Origin: Impatiens glandulifera
Taxonomy: Eukaryota > Streptophyta > Magnoliopsida > Ericales > Balsaminaceae
Direction: 5' to 3'
NCBI RefSeq assembly: GCF_907164915.1
Contig: NC_061862.1
Span: forward strand, 125,125,641 to 125,189,640
Length of the DNA stretch: 64,000 bases
Position 1 is the stretch's first letter. Each line of letters starts with the position of its first letter. This document shows, piece after piece, positions 24,620-37,343 of this stretch. The notes under the pieces were generated by a model. That model was not told where the DNA came from, did not search any database, and saw only the letters and a program-made list of their open reading frames with translations. The translations under genes were made by a program, and so were the position numbers.

Positions 24620-25780
24620 TTTAATATTATTTTTAATTAACCCTTTTGACATTTTAATATTATTTAAAATTTATTATAATTAATTTAAATATTACTAATA
24701 TTATATCAAATAAATAAATAATATAATTAAGTTATTATTTTAAATTAATAATAATATATAAAAATAAATATTTAGTATTATTTCATAATTTTGTTTAAAA
24801 TATGAATGATAATATATATATTTTTAAATGATTGAATTAACAATTAAGAGATAATAATTATATTTAATAATAATAATAAATGTTAATTTTTTTTTGTAAA
24901 AATAAATAAATTTAAATTATTTAAAATTTAAAATATTAAAATTGATAAAATAAGTTTATTTAAAAAAATAATATAAACTTAAATTAAAAATATAAAAGCT
25001 TAATAATTAAACTTTAATGAAAAATTAATAAAACAAATTAATATTAATATTAAAAAAATAGAATTAAAAAATAATAAAAATAAATTAAAATTTTAATACA
25101 TTGTAATTGGTTTGAATAGGTACTATATTATACATATTTCAAGGTATAACTTATACCTAAATATCACTATATATATAATTTCTAACTACCAAAAAACAAT
25201 ACTGTATATTATATTAATATATACAATCTTATACCTTCTACCAAACATAGCCACAAGGTACTAATCAACTAAACAGATTTCCAGCCTGCAGCAATAAGAA
25301 ATCTCATATTAATGTATTTATTTTTATTTCTGAAAGGAACACTCACCTTTTACCATAAATCACTTAATTAGCAGTAGAGGATTGACAATTCAATGTGATA
25401 CATTAATACACCTAACTTCTACTCATATTGATATTAGATTGATAGATAGCAAGTTTAAAAGCATCTAACAACAAACTCAAGTTTATTTGTGTTCACACGA
25501 ATCCAACTGCACAAAATGATTGAGATGAATCAGTTGTTCATCATTCATACTCTTTAAGTAGGTAAAAATGAAATTCAGTTAGTTCCCAAAAGGTAATTCT
25601 AAAGCACATATGATGATTATCCATATCCATAAAATGATTATTATTATTATATTAGAGTAAAATCATACAAAATGATTCTCTACATAATCTTCTTATTCTG
25701 CCTTGGTAGATTTTCTAATGTGAATTATTAAAGTTTCAATTTCAGAGCTTGTTGTAACTTATTTTATTTTTTTTTATAAA
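24620..25780. other. AT-rich DNA between LINE and Transposase_24 gene
   Basis: Very AT-rich, no gene seen. Similar to 54965-55850 in unit 2, where a (TA)n tract has grown much longer (about 55225-55290). CACTATATATATAATT near 25167 could be a 5' CACTA end but is too simple to trust. Confidence 0.5.
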
Positions 25781-25784
25781 GATT

Positions 25785-27719
25785 ATGTCTGAAGAGAATA
25801 TACATGATACAAGAGTTCCATCTTTGTCTTCATATGCACAAAGAAATGATACTTTGGAAATTCAACCTGACGGACTTAAGTGAGTGTTTCACATTTTTAT
25901 AAATTTTGAATGTAAATAGATTATATAAGTAATTTTCTCTCAATTGATTACACTTTATTTTGTATTCAAATATAATATATTTTGTTCTTAAAACTTTTGA
26001 TAGCTTTCTACCGGATGTTACGAGGATATTGAAAAAAATAATAACGTATTGTTGGCAAGGCGGTCCCTGCATTAATTGGAATGATGTGCCACTAGAAGTT
26101 AAAGAGTTATGGTGGCATCAATTCAATGTAAGTTAAAAAAAATTGTTTATAGTAAATGAATAAAAATATGTTATAACCTATGACAGTTGCAGTTCAAATA
26201 CGATTCACACATCAGAGATTCGACGAATATTCAATAGAAAATAGAAGAAAAGATAAGAAATATTGTATATCATGTGAAACGATGTAACAAAAACACATGG
26301 TTCGTTTCCGACCATAGCTGGGCATAAATGCAAAGTATTTCCGCGACCCCTAAATATGAGTGTAAAAGTAAGAAAGCAAAAACAAGTCGAAAACGAAATA
26401 TGAGAATCTATGGGGTCCATATATTGTGGAGGATCCAAGTATTCAAACACATAAAAGGACGTCTTGTGAGTTTGTTAATCTTTTATAAGTAATTTTTTTT
26501 TTATGAATTAACTCATATAAATATCAATTTATATTATGTTATTATATTCTCTTATCTGGGAAGTGGAGTTAAGAAGGATACCAACGGTAATGGAGACTTT
26601 CATTCTCTTATTAAATTACTTTTTATATTATTTCAGTTTAAGATTGTTTTAAAAAAAATAATCACATTGTTTTGAACAATATTATTTGTATGTATTTTTA
26701 GAAAAAAAAATTGTGGAGCTTAACGAAGTTAATGATAATCGTGACGAATCTAACAAAATAACAAGCGAGGAATTATGGGTCATAGTTGTGGGTGACCCTA
26801 AAAAGGAAGAATACTTGGCAATGGCATGGGCACGGGGGCAAACTTATGTTTTATGAATCAAGAATCTTTATCTTTACAAATCTAAAAAAATGCAGGATTA
26901 TAGGATACAATACAAGAGTTGAAGAAAAATGATGAAGAATGAAAAGAAAAAGTGAAAAAAAAAATGAAGAACTAATTGAGGAAAAATGAAAAACAAAGGA
27001 AGAAAAGATTCAATCGGATGATGTAATTGTTGATCTTCTAAAAGAACAAGAAATTATGCGGGCCCAAATGAACGAAATAATGACAACATTTAAAAGTCAG
27101 AATATGTGACAACGATAAGGTATGAATTTCAATTTTACTAATTATCTACTATGTTATTTATTATTTCTATTTTGAAAGTAATAAAAACATCTTTATAATT
27201 AATTTTAAATTTTTTAGATTGATTGCAGTTTCGAGTTTTGTTCACTCGTCGTTGATATATGTTTGAAGATTGAAGCTTTGTTGAATCTCGTTGATATATG
27301 TTTGTAAATCGAAGTTTTATTGAATCCCGTTGATATATATTTGGTGCTTAAAGAATCAATGGGTTACATTTATGGATTGTGTTAGTTGGTTGTGTTTATG
27401 AATTTTGTTAGTATTATTATTAGAAATTTCAAAAATATCATTTGATTTATGTTTTAATTTTAATGACTTTTGTTTAAAGTTTAATTTGAATATATTTTGT
27501 GATAATAAATGATGTTATTTTGTGATAATGGATGATTGATTATATTATTTAGTTTTAATTTTTTTTAAATAATATAAAATTTAGGTAAAAAAATAAAATT
27601 TTCGATGAATATTTAATCCTCAGAGTATTAGCGACACTCATATTTACAAAATTTATAGATGAAAAAAACATCCCAAATTATATATTCGTCAGAAATTTCA
27701 TCGATAATTTTTTATAGTG
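25785..27719 (+). pseudogene. CACTA-associated Transposase_24 (Ptta/En-Spm) gene, unit 1
   Basis: Plus-strand exons of a plant CACTA-element second ORF. Exon 1 starts at ATG 25785 (MSEENIHDTRVPSLSSYAQR) and ends DGLK with GTGAGT. The next has SFLPDVTRIL, ITYCWQGGPCINWNDVPLEV and LWWHQFN, then GTAAGT. The following region resembles RRIFNRK, SDHSWA, ATPKYECKSKKAKTSRK in broken frames, then WVIVVGDPKKEEYLAMAWARG and a Lys/Glu-rich coiled region ending MRAQMNEIMTTFKSQNM. In-frame stops (such as GCATAAATG) and frameshifts show decay. A CACTA end, read on the minus strand as CACTATAAAAAAT, finishes at 27719. Confidence 0.65.
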
Positions 27720-28958
27720 TTAATTAAATATATATTCATAAAATTGTTAATGTTTTCTCATCCATACATACTGTGATATAGAAACTCTAACAAAATATTT
27801 TTAAATAGTCAATTCTTTCAATAATTAAATAAGACAGCATGACATTATTCTGGCATGATTTAAATAAATTTGAGTGAAAATCTCAAAAATAAATAAAAAT
27901 AAAAAGCACTCGGAGAGAATCAAACCCATATTAAAGTATAAACTATTTATCTTGTTGAGATACATACTTTTAAGTAATAAATTTGTTTTTGTTTTCTGAT
28001 CTTAAACCTAATATAGACTAGGTCAATCATCAGATAAAGGATGGGATTTAAACTTGAATTTAAAACCATAACTTATGTCGAAGTATTTTGTTGCTGATGG
28101 AGCTAAAGGAGAAGCCTGATGGGTTGCTTGGATAAGTGGGCTTTCTAAGCCCGTTAACTTAATATTCTTCAAAGGTAATAAAACTTATTCCTTGATTAAT
28201 TCAATGGTGAGGCCGAAATGAGTCCAAATAGAAGAAAATTTAGCTGGCTGAGTCTTTTATATATAATTCAACATTTTCTTCCCATTTCTTCATATTCATA
28301 CAAAAAAAAAAATAGCTATACAATATATTGAAGCATTCCCCATAAACTTGTACAATATCTACTTCTTCATTGTAGAAATCATTTTAAGTGTGACCCATTA
28401 GATTATGATTACAGTGGTTGTGTATAATTAACTATAGAAGATATCTAGTACATTAACACCCAAAAATTACCCAAAACTTTGTGGTATAAGTTTAACATAT
28501 GTTATCTCTTCTTCTAGCCTAGTGGAAAAAAGATCGATTTGGATATCCCCAGTCTCCCTAGAGGTCTCCCTAGAGGTCTCGGTTCGAGCCAATCAGACGA
28601 AAAGTTCTTTTTGTTACTTAGGTCGATTTGTGAATTGACACACCCATAAACTTAAAACAATTAAATTTAAAAAATATAATTAAAAATAATATATATATAT
28701 ATAACATTTTAACCAACTATAAATTAAGACTTTATATTTTAATTTTAACATTAAATTTGATGAACGTATAACATTGCTATCAATATATTTATATATATGA
28801 GAGTAATGAATACTTTGGTCAGTTTGTGGATTGACCCCCTCATAAATTTGAAACGATTAAATTTAAAAATTAAATTAAAAATACTATATAATCGTCTCGA
28901 ACTTACAATCTAACAATGTAAGTATTTATTCATTAACAATTATTAAAAATATATACAG
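27720..28958. other. Unit 1 right flank without genes
   Basis: AT-rich non-coding DNA matching 58381-59656. It contains a tRNA-like SINE candidate (about 28515-28600) and ends abruptly at the LINE ORF1 fragment. Confidence 0.55.
28510..28605 (+). mobile_element. tRNA-derived SINE candidate, unit 1
   Basis: TAGCCTAGTGG (28515-28525) fits a pol III A box and GGTTCGAGCC (28581-28590) fits a B box, 55 bases apart, with AT-rich DNA following. A 13-bp internal duplication (CCTAGAGGTCTCC) between the boxes is absent from unit 2. Confidence 0.5.
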
Positions 28959-30662
28959 TCAAAGCATCTACTCGGTCTCCACTCATATGAGATTCTCATA
29001 ATTGTGGGTTCACCTTTTCTGTCCGTTACCGTCATCTGGTGTGGAAGATTTGATCTCGGGTGTATCTCAATGCACATCCTAGCATAAGTTATATGCTCAC
29101 CTTTTTCTGTAGTTGGGTCCATGTAGAGTGGACTCCTCAATAGGCTCGCAGAGTGACTTAATGCTTCAGGGTTATACATGTGGGGAGGGATGTTGCGCAA
29201 TTAGAACCAGATTTGCGCAGTTTCTTTGGGCTTGCTGAAGAGGTTCATACCTTCTGTCCATTTTTCGAGTTTCATATAATTTTTCCCAACATATGTGTCG
29301 TTGATCATAATACTTTCGAGATCTGATCCTTCTTTGAATTTGAGAAAGTACAAGTCATGAATGTTTGATGTTACCTTTTCTAGACCATTTCCCCCCATTG
29401 TTCCATTAGAGTTTTTTGGTTACTAGAAATGGCACCTTGTTTCTTCCGATAAAGTTTCCCACTATGACATTCTTCCATGACTTTACACAGTTTTCCTCAA
29501 CTTCTTGGGGTAGTTTGAACTCAAACAGGGAAACGGTAATTTCAACTTTTGGCTTAAATGTTCCAAGGAAAATCTTTCCCCTTTCTTGAACTGGATTGTC
29601 AGTTTTTGTTTCCACTTTGTTCTTTTGCCTTGCATTCTGTTTATGTTGTTCATTTTATTCATTACTCTGGTTTTGCCCTATTTTCTGATCTTCACTCTAC
29701 TTTTGCTCTATTTTTTTATCCTTCCCTTGAGTTTTGCTCTGCTCTTCAGCTTTCTTCCAGACCTGGTCTACATTCCAATTAGAATTGTTCTTGATGAAGT
29801 AGACTCTAGTTTTGGGGCATTTAGAGAGCTCTCTCAAAGTTTCAACAGACCAGCTCACAATAGTATTGTACTACTCTCAAATGTAGGTTGAGTTGCTCTA
29901 TGTACTGTTGGCTTTCTCTTTGCTTAAAACGATTTGGCCTTTCTTTCCCAGTATCAATAATTTTGTTATCTGATTTCTAAGCCCTTTCAGATTGTCCCTT
30001 TCATTAAAACCGACCCTCCATTTCCTCGGGTCTGTTTCTTTACCCAATGCTTTTACTATCGTTCTTTGTGTTTTTCCTGTTTCACCCATATTTTCTGCAT
30101 TAATTCTTTCTCTTTCCAATTCTTTCTGGATTACTTTTTCTGCTTCTTCGTTTGAGTAAGGTATCTCAATAGTCTCAAGTTGAATTTGATTCCTATTGGA
30201 ATTCGAGTTAATAACTTGTGCATTTTTATTTCCTAGACTATTTTCCAAAACTACTCTATCTTTTCCTAGAGCATGTCCTAGACTATCACAATCTAGGCTA
30301 TCAGCATGTATTCCACTAACAGTTCTATTATCATTTGCATTCATCTCATGAGTGTTATTGGGATTGGTAGAAAACATACCTGGCGTGTTGACTGCAAAAT
30401 CCTTATTGCTCTTGCTCAGGCAAGTCAGGTTTTCACCATTTCCTCTTGGCTTTGGAGACCCATGATTTTCAAGGAGGATATTCGTGTGATTCTCTCCTGA
30501 GCCTATGTGGAGGTTAGTTGCATTCGAATTTTTTGTCTTAGGATCAGGGGAGCATGTGTTGGATTCACCCATTGCCCGATTAAGAGAGTTGGCCTGACTT
30601 GTACCAACTGTTGACAAAGAGGGAATTGCCCGTACTGAAGCTACGATGTTTGCAAAAGTCAT
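28959..30662 (-). mobile_element. LINE ORF1 fragment at the duplication junction
   Basis: Minus strand. It opens at ATG 30662 (MTFANIVASVRAIPSLSTVG), runs open to 29898 (254 residues, low-complexity N-rich, ending near a GF-NERDNLKGLRNQITKLL segment), then continues in broken frames through LFEFKLPQEVEENCVKSWKN, GMNLFSKPKETAQIW, NIPPHMYNPEALS and RISYEWRPSRCFD. It is the DUF4283-type gag-like protein of plant L1-class LINEs. It stops in the zinc-knuckle region with no ORF2. LINE insertions usually lose the 5' end; this piece keeps the 5' and lacks the 3'. It sits exactly between units 1 and 2. Confidence 0.7.
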
Positions 30663-30843
30663 ATTTAAAGTGACCTTTTTCTTTGTACTATATTGCCTTG
30701 TTTTTTCAACAAAATATATAGTAATTTGTCATAATTTGAGACTGCATTAAATAAAAATATTAATAAGTCCTTTTACAATAAGATATTTTAAACTAACTAA
30801 TAATTCATATGATTAACAATACAATAATTACCACACATGATTT

Positions 30844-31167
30844 TCACTGTTTTGATCTAAGTTTTTTAAGTGCAACCTCCACTTTTTTAATTTCGACATT
30901 TTTTCATTCACACGCCGTAACAAACCAGATATAATACTTTTAGCTTTTTGACAAATTTCTGGATTATACCATTGAAAAAATCGACATGTTTAAGAACTGC
31001 CCAAATAATTCATACAAAAATAAAGATTTACTAACTTAAAAGATAAAAATTATCAATATATTTAATACACATATTATCGGCCAAGTAGGACAGGACCAAA
31101 ACCTCATTCCTGGATTAGTATCCTTCCATGAAGTCACCAAAATTGTTCTTTTTCCACATAAGCACAT
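30844..31167 (-). pseudogene. GRF-type zinc-finger gene fragment, copy 2
   Basis: Partner of the fragment at 1083-1411. It keeps the canonical opening MCLCGKRTILVTSW and the RFWSCP motif, so the zinc ligands of the first half are intact. The second half carries a 1-bp deletion in the run of As after RRVNE, which shifts the last part out of frame; copy 1 is in frame there. A Helitron lies immediately upstream, with its edge at 31185 only 18 bases from the ATG, so any promoter in the common upstream sequence is now 3.5 kb away. Likely non-functional. Confidence 0.6.
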
Positions 31168-32349
31168 GGCTTCATTATACTATACTAGCATGATTTTCGG
31201 GCGATGCAAACGGACAAATATATAAAAAAAAACCAAAATTTCTATATAAATAAAATTGAATCATAATATATAATATATTAACGGTGGCTATATTCAATAG
31301 TTTAAAAATATTTAATTAAACAAAATAAACAAAAATTTTCACTTTAGTTAAATTTTGTTATATAAAAATTGACACGTTTAATTTCCATTATTACACGTGA
31401 ATTATAAAAAATTAATAATCATTTAAATTTTATTACATAAATTTTACTATTATATTGTGTTTGACATTAATTTTATAATATTATAATTATTAGACATTAT
31501 ATATATTAAATATATAAGTTTGAGAAATTTTAATATTATATATATTCTTTCACATTTCTATTTTTATTAATATTTTGTGAAGTTATCTAATCTCAAATTT
31601 ATTATAATTTTCTTTATAGAAACTTTTTTTTTAAATACAATTAAAATAAAATAATACAAATATGGTCATTTATTCAACAATTTACTTTTTTCATTATATT
31701 AATTTAATTTAAAATTTCCTTTTTTGTAACGTGAATTATCACACTATTGGCAAAAATAATATTTGAGAAAATATGTTTGTATTTTTTTTCTCTTTTGTAC
31801 ATAATTATTTTAGCTTCTATTATATCCTCTCAAAAAAATCGAAAACAGTTTATTATACATTAAAACTCAAAATATTAATTAAAATATATGTGAAATGTCT
31901 ATTAAAAAATAATTTTGAACCATAGTTTTTATGTCAATACCATAAACTCTTGTTTCAAAACTATATATATATTTAAACTTAAGTGTTATTATATATATAA
32001 TTTTATTTTGGTTAAACAATAATATTAATTATTAATTTTATTAAAAAAAATAATAATTAAATTTTATAATGTTTTGTATAAAAAAATATATTTATAATAA
32101 TATTATAAATTAAAATAATAAATATTTATTAATTATTTAAAAACATATCAAAAATATAGAGTTAAATATATTTTGTATTATTTATATATATATATAGAGA
32201 AATGATTAGGTGAGGGAATAACTTGACATAATCTTATTCGCTGAAAAAATCAAATAATTTCTCTCTTTTTTCTCTTTCCTCCCACTTTTACATTTTCCAA
32301 AGGTTATGCTAAGTCATTCCTTCACCAAATTTCCCTCTCTCTATCACTC

Positions 32350-32351
<2 letters not shown>

Positions 32352-32401
<50 letters not shown>
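32352..32401. repeat. (TA)n microsatellite in Helitron
   Basis: About 25 TA repeats following CTCCTCATA. Confidence 0.9.
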
Positions 32402-32403
<2 letters not shown>

Positions 32404-32539
32404 CTATTTATTATATTTTTTATTATATATATATATAAATAATTAAAATATTAATAATATTCATTAAAATACAATTTTATTATAGTTTTATTATAAAATA
32501 TTTTATTAGGTTTTGTTATAGATTTTTTTTTTTTAAGTT

Positions 32540-33440
32540 TAAATAATTGGAGGTAAAGAATTATCAGGTTCCTCTTAATTTCAAATCCTCGTCTTCTTTC
32601 GGTTCCCATTTTTCTTTAAATCAAGATCGAATTTTTTCCTCTATGTCTCTCTTAAGTCGTCGTCGCCCTCCTTCGTCGCGTCGTTATCGCCCACATCCAC
32701 TTATCGTGCTACCTATACCTAAGGAGAAATGAGAGTAAATTTAAGAAAGACTTAGACCTAAGGAGAAGGGAGAAACAATTGTACTGCAAAAATTTGATGA
32801 GAAATTCATATAAAAATGTGTAAAAATAAAAAATAATTATTTTTTTCTAAATCTACGGAGACAGAGAATACTCGTCTTTCTCTTGATTTTGAATCCTCGT
32901 CTTCATTCTCTTCCCATCTTTTTTTCAAATCAAGATCGAATATTTTCCTCTTTATCTCTCTTGCGTCGTCGTCGTCCTCCTCCGTTGCGTCATCGTCGCC
33001 CTTCTCTGTCACGTCGGAGTCGTCCTCCTCCTCTTCTCGTGCTACCTATACCTAAGGAGAAAAGAGTGTCGATTTAAGAAATACTTAAACCTAAGGAGAA
33101 AAGAGACGAATGTAACGCGAGAATTTGATTAGAAATTCATATAAAATGTGTAAAAAAAAAATAATTTTAATTTTTTTCTAAATCAATGGAGGTAGAGAAT
33201 CCTCGGCTTCCTTTTAATTTCGATTCCTCGTATTCATTCGCTTCCCATTTTTCTTCAAATCAAGATCGAATATTTTCCTCTGGGTCTCTCTTCCGTTGTC
33301 AATGTCCACCTCCTATTCTCGTGTTAACTATACCTAAGAAGAAATGATAGATAATTTAAGAAAGACCTAGACCTAAGGAGAAAAGAGAGACGATTGTACG
33401 CGAGAATTTGATGAGAAATTCATATAAAATGTGTAAAAAT
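32540..33440. repeat. Three-copy ~300-bp tandem repeat inside the Helitron
   Basis: Three imperfect copies begin near 32550, 32860 and 33190. Each holds TCAAATCAAGATCGAAT, then TTTTCCTC, CTCTCTT, CGTCGTCG and CTACCTATACCTAAGGAGAA. The frame of each gives an RRRPP-rich peptide ending LPIPKEK. It resembles a captured gene fragment that was then amplified; I do not recognise the source. Confidence 0.75.
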
Positions 33441-33499
33441 TTGGTAGATGTCACCCTAAATTTTATTTTTAAACATCATTATTTGTACATATATTACCA

Positions 33500-33830
33500 T
33501 TACTTTTGACCTTCCCCATCAATCACAAATTCACACACGCATTAATGTAAGGACTTGCATATGTCATCTTACCCTTACCATCAATCACAAATTCACACTC
33601 GTATATGTCATCTTACCCTTACTTTTGGCCTTCCCATCAATCACAAATTCACATACGCATTTACGTAGGCATGCCATCTACATCGACCACAAATTCACAC
33701 ACTCATACCCACATGCACAATCACATATTTGTAAAGCATTTACGTAGGGACTCAAACATGTCATCTACATCGACCACAAATTCACCCACTCATACCCACA
33801 TGCACAATCACATATTTATAAATTCGTATC
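33500..33830. repeat. Short imperfect repeats with ACAAATTCACACTC
   Basis: At least five degenerate copies of a 35-60 base unit combining ATGTCATCT, ATCAATCACAAATTCACAC and CATACGCAT. Part of the Helitron interior. Confidence 0.65.
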
Positions 33831-34654
33831 AATTGAGACTCAAACTCTGGTCTCCAATATGAAATGTGAACACTTTAATCATTAGACTATTTGTGTTTTT
33901 TGAATTTAATTTAAAATTTTATGTATGTATAAATATTTAATCATTGTTAATTAATAATAAATAAAATATATAATGAATAAAAGAAAATTAATTAATTAAT
34001 CATATAAATAATAAATATGTATAGAAGGATAATATGAAAAAAATGTATTTATATAAAATTATTGATAAAATATATTATATATAGATTTTAGAAGAGAAAA
34101 ACGTTTAATATTAATTTTTAAATAAATTAAAATATTTATAAATTTATTTTATTAAAAATATTTAAAATTATGTGTAAGAAAATATATATATATATATATA
34201 TGAAAAATATAATAAAAAAATAAATTAATTATTAGTGTTAAAAAACGGAAATTAATTAAGAAAGATATATTATAAAAATGAGAGAGAAATGAATATAAAA
34301 AAGAAATTTGTAATTTTATTTTAAGTTTAATAAATTATTTAAACGTTATTATATATTATATATAGTATTATTATGTATATTATAAAATATATATATATAT
34401 ATAAATAAATAAATAATATTAAATATAAGTTTATATAAAATTAATGAAAAAAATAATATATATAATTAGAAAAGAAAAATTAGTAAAATAAAATAAAAAT
34501 TAATTAGAAAAGATAAATTAATAATTATGGTACGAGAGATAAATTAGTAAGGATGAATAGATAATTATGACAAGAAAGAGAAATTGTTATAAAATATAAT
34601 AAGCCTATTGTGACCCTACATTTTATTTATTGAGCATCATTAGATATATATAGA

Positions 34655-36021
<1,367 letters not shown>

Positions 36022-36774
36022 AACATGACCCGACAGCATTAGAAATTTGAACAAAGGGTCAAAACTCAAAAGAGGGTCATTCCCATTTTTAACCTCAAAA
36101 AAATTAATTTTTATTTTTAACATTTCTTATAAAAACTTTTCCTTTTTACCCTTACTAACCTTTTCTCTTTTTTTTTTTCTTTTTTTTCATTTTCTTCTTC
36201 CTTTTCCTTCCCCCACATTTCTCCTTCCCGTTTTCTCTTTTCTCCCCCTCTCTTCTGGGCGACCCGCGACAGACATAGGGGACCCCCGACGACAGCCACA
36301 ACCACAGTCACAGTCGCCGTCACACAGTCGCCGTCACCCCTCTCTTTCCCGACGACCTTGCTCCAGCCCCAGCTCTAGCCCCGTCGAGCCCAAAGGAAAC
36401 CGATCCTCCTTCTTACACCGGCTGTAAGATTCTTTCGACCTTGCTGTTCAATATTCATATGCATTCTTTCGCTCTTCTTTTTTCAATCGAAATGAATAGG
36501 TTACAAATACATTTTAGTTGTATTGTGGGTTTAATTGTATTATGTCTGTTTATGGGTGTTCATATATGTTCTGATTTACCCGCAGACGAGGAGGGGAAGC
36601 TTTTGCATTATCTATTGTGTTATCAGCAGCTTGGTATTAGGGTGATAAGGTCATTATCTAAGGTTAGTTCGACTACTCCCTGAGTTTAGTTTAGGGCTTT
36701 AGTTAGGGTTGAAATGCTTAGTTTAGGGCTTAGTTAGGGTTTGAAATGCTTTGATCCTAGAAATGCTTAGTTAG

Positions 36775-37310
36775 TTAGGCTTTACTGTTTTGTTTTGGCG
36801 TGGATGGTGGGGGAGGTGCGTGGGGGTTGTGCGTGGGGCGTAGGGTAGTGCGTGGATCTTGGACGTGGGGCGTGGTGGGTTGAGCGTGGATCTTGAACGT
36901 GGATCGTGGGGATTGGGCGTGTATCGTGGGGCTTGGGCGTGGGTCGTGGGGGGTTGAGCATTGGGCGTGAGGGTTGAGCGTGGGGCTTGGGCATGGGGCG
37001 TGGGGATTGGGCGTGGATCGTGGGGCTTGGGCTTGGGGGTTGAGTGTGGGGCGTGAGGGTTGAGCGTGAGGCGTGAGGGTTGAGCGTGGGGAGTGAGGTT
37101 TGTACATGGGCGTGGGGCTTGGGCGTGGTGGGTTGAGTGGGGCGTTGGGATTGGGCGTGGGGCTTGGGCGTGGGGCTTGGGCGTGGGGCATGAGGGTTGA
37201 GCGTGGGGCGTAAGGGTGGGGTGTGGGGTTGAGCGTGGATCGTGGGGGTTGTGCGTGGATCGTGGGGGTTGTGCGTGGGGCGTGGTTTGGTGCGTGGATT
37301 CAATTATTAA
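36775..37310. repeat. G-rich minisatellite
   Basis: More than 500 bases built from variants of GGGCGTGGGGCTT, GGTTGAGCGTGGGGC and GGATCGTGGGG, in units of about 12-24 bases, strongly G-rich on the plus strand. The minus strand has no stops over long stretches and would code Pro/His-rich repeats, which I regard as a by-product. Multiple GGG/GGGG runs could form quadruplexes. Confidence 0.9.
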
Positions 37311-37343
37311 TGTGTATATATGATTTTACTGTTTTTTTGTAGA

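Larger units (their letters stand above)
903..28958. repeat. Tandem segmental duplication, unit 1
   Basis: Unit 1 of a direct duplication of about 28-29 kb whose partner is about 30675-59656. Matching landmarks in the same order and orientation are the GRF fragment, the GS1 gene, the MADS gene, the LINE ORF2 remnant, the Transposase_24 gene and a SINE-like tract. Continuous similarity is interrupted between about 11375 and 19366, where the two units hold unrelated DNA. The right edge is near 28958, where the sequence switches abruptly to LINE ORF1. Edges were placed by eye and may be off by tens of bases. Confidence 0.85.
31185..34654 (-). mobile_element. Helitron, 3.47 kb, in unit 2
   Basis: Read on the minus strand, the insertion starts TCTATATATATCTAATGATG and ends CATGCTAG, with a GC-containing palindrome (GCATCGCCCG) about 13 bases before the CTAG end. 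It lies precisely between A and T of the empty site in unit 1 (CTACA/TAACAC near 1425). TC...CTAG and A^T insertion without target duplication define Helitrons. No Rep/helicase coding is visible, so it is non-autonomous. Inside are a three-copy tandem repeat (about 32540-33440) and short repeats of CACAAATTCACAC (about 33510-33830). Confidence 0.8.

Noticed and set aside
25160..25182. 5' CACTA end (CACTATATATATAATT) for the Transposase_24 element
   Set aside because: It is a low-complexity TA tract, not conserved in unit 2, and lacks the subterminal repeats seen at the 3' end.
36775..37303. Long minus-strand ORFs encoding Pro/His-rich proteins (138 and 173 residues)
   Set aside because: They are by-products of a G-rich minisatellite without stop codons in two frames; the composition is purely repeat-driven and no gene signals flank them.
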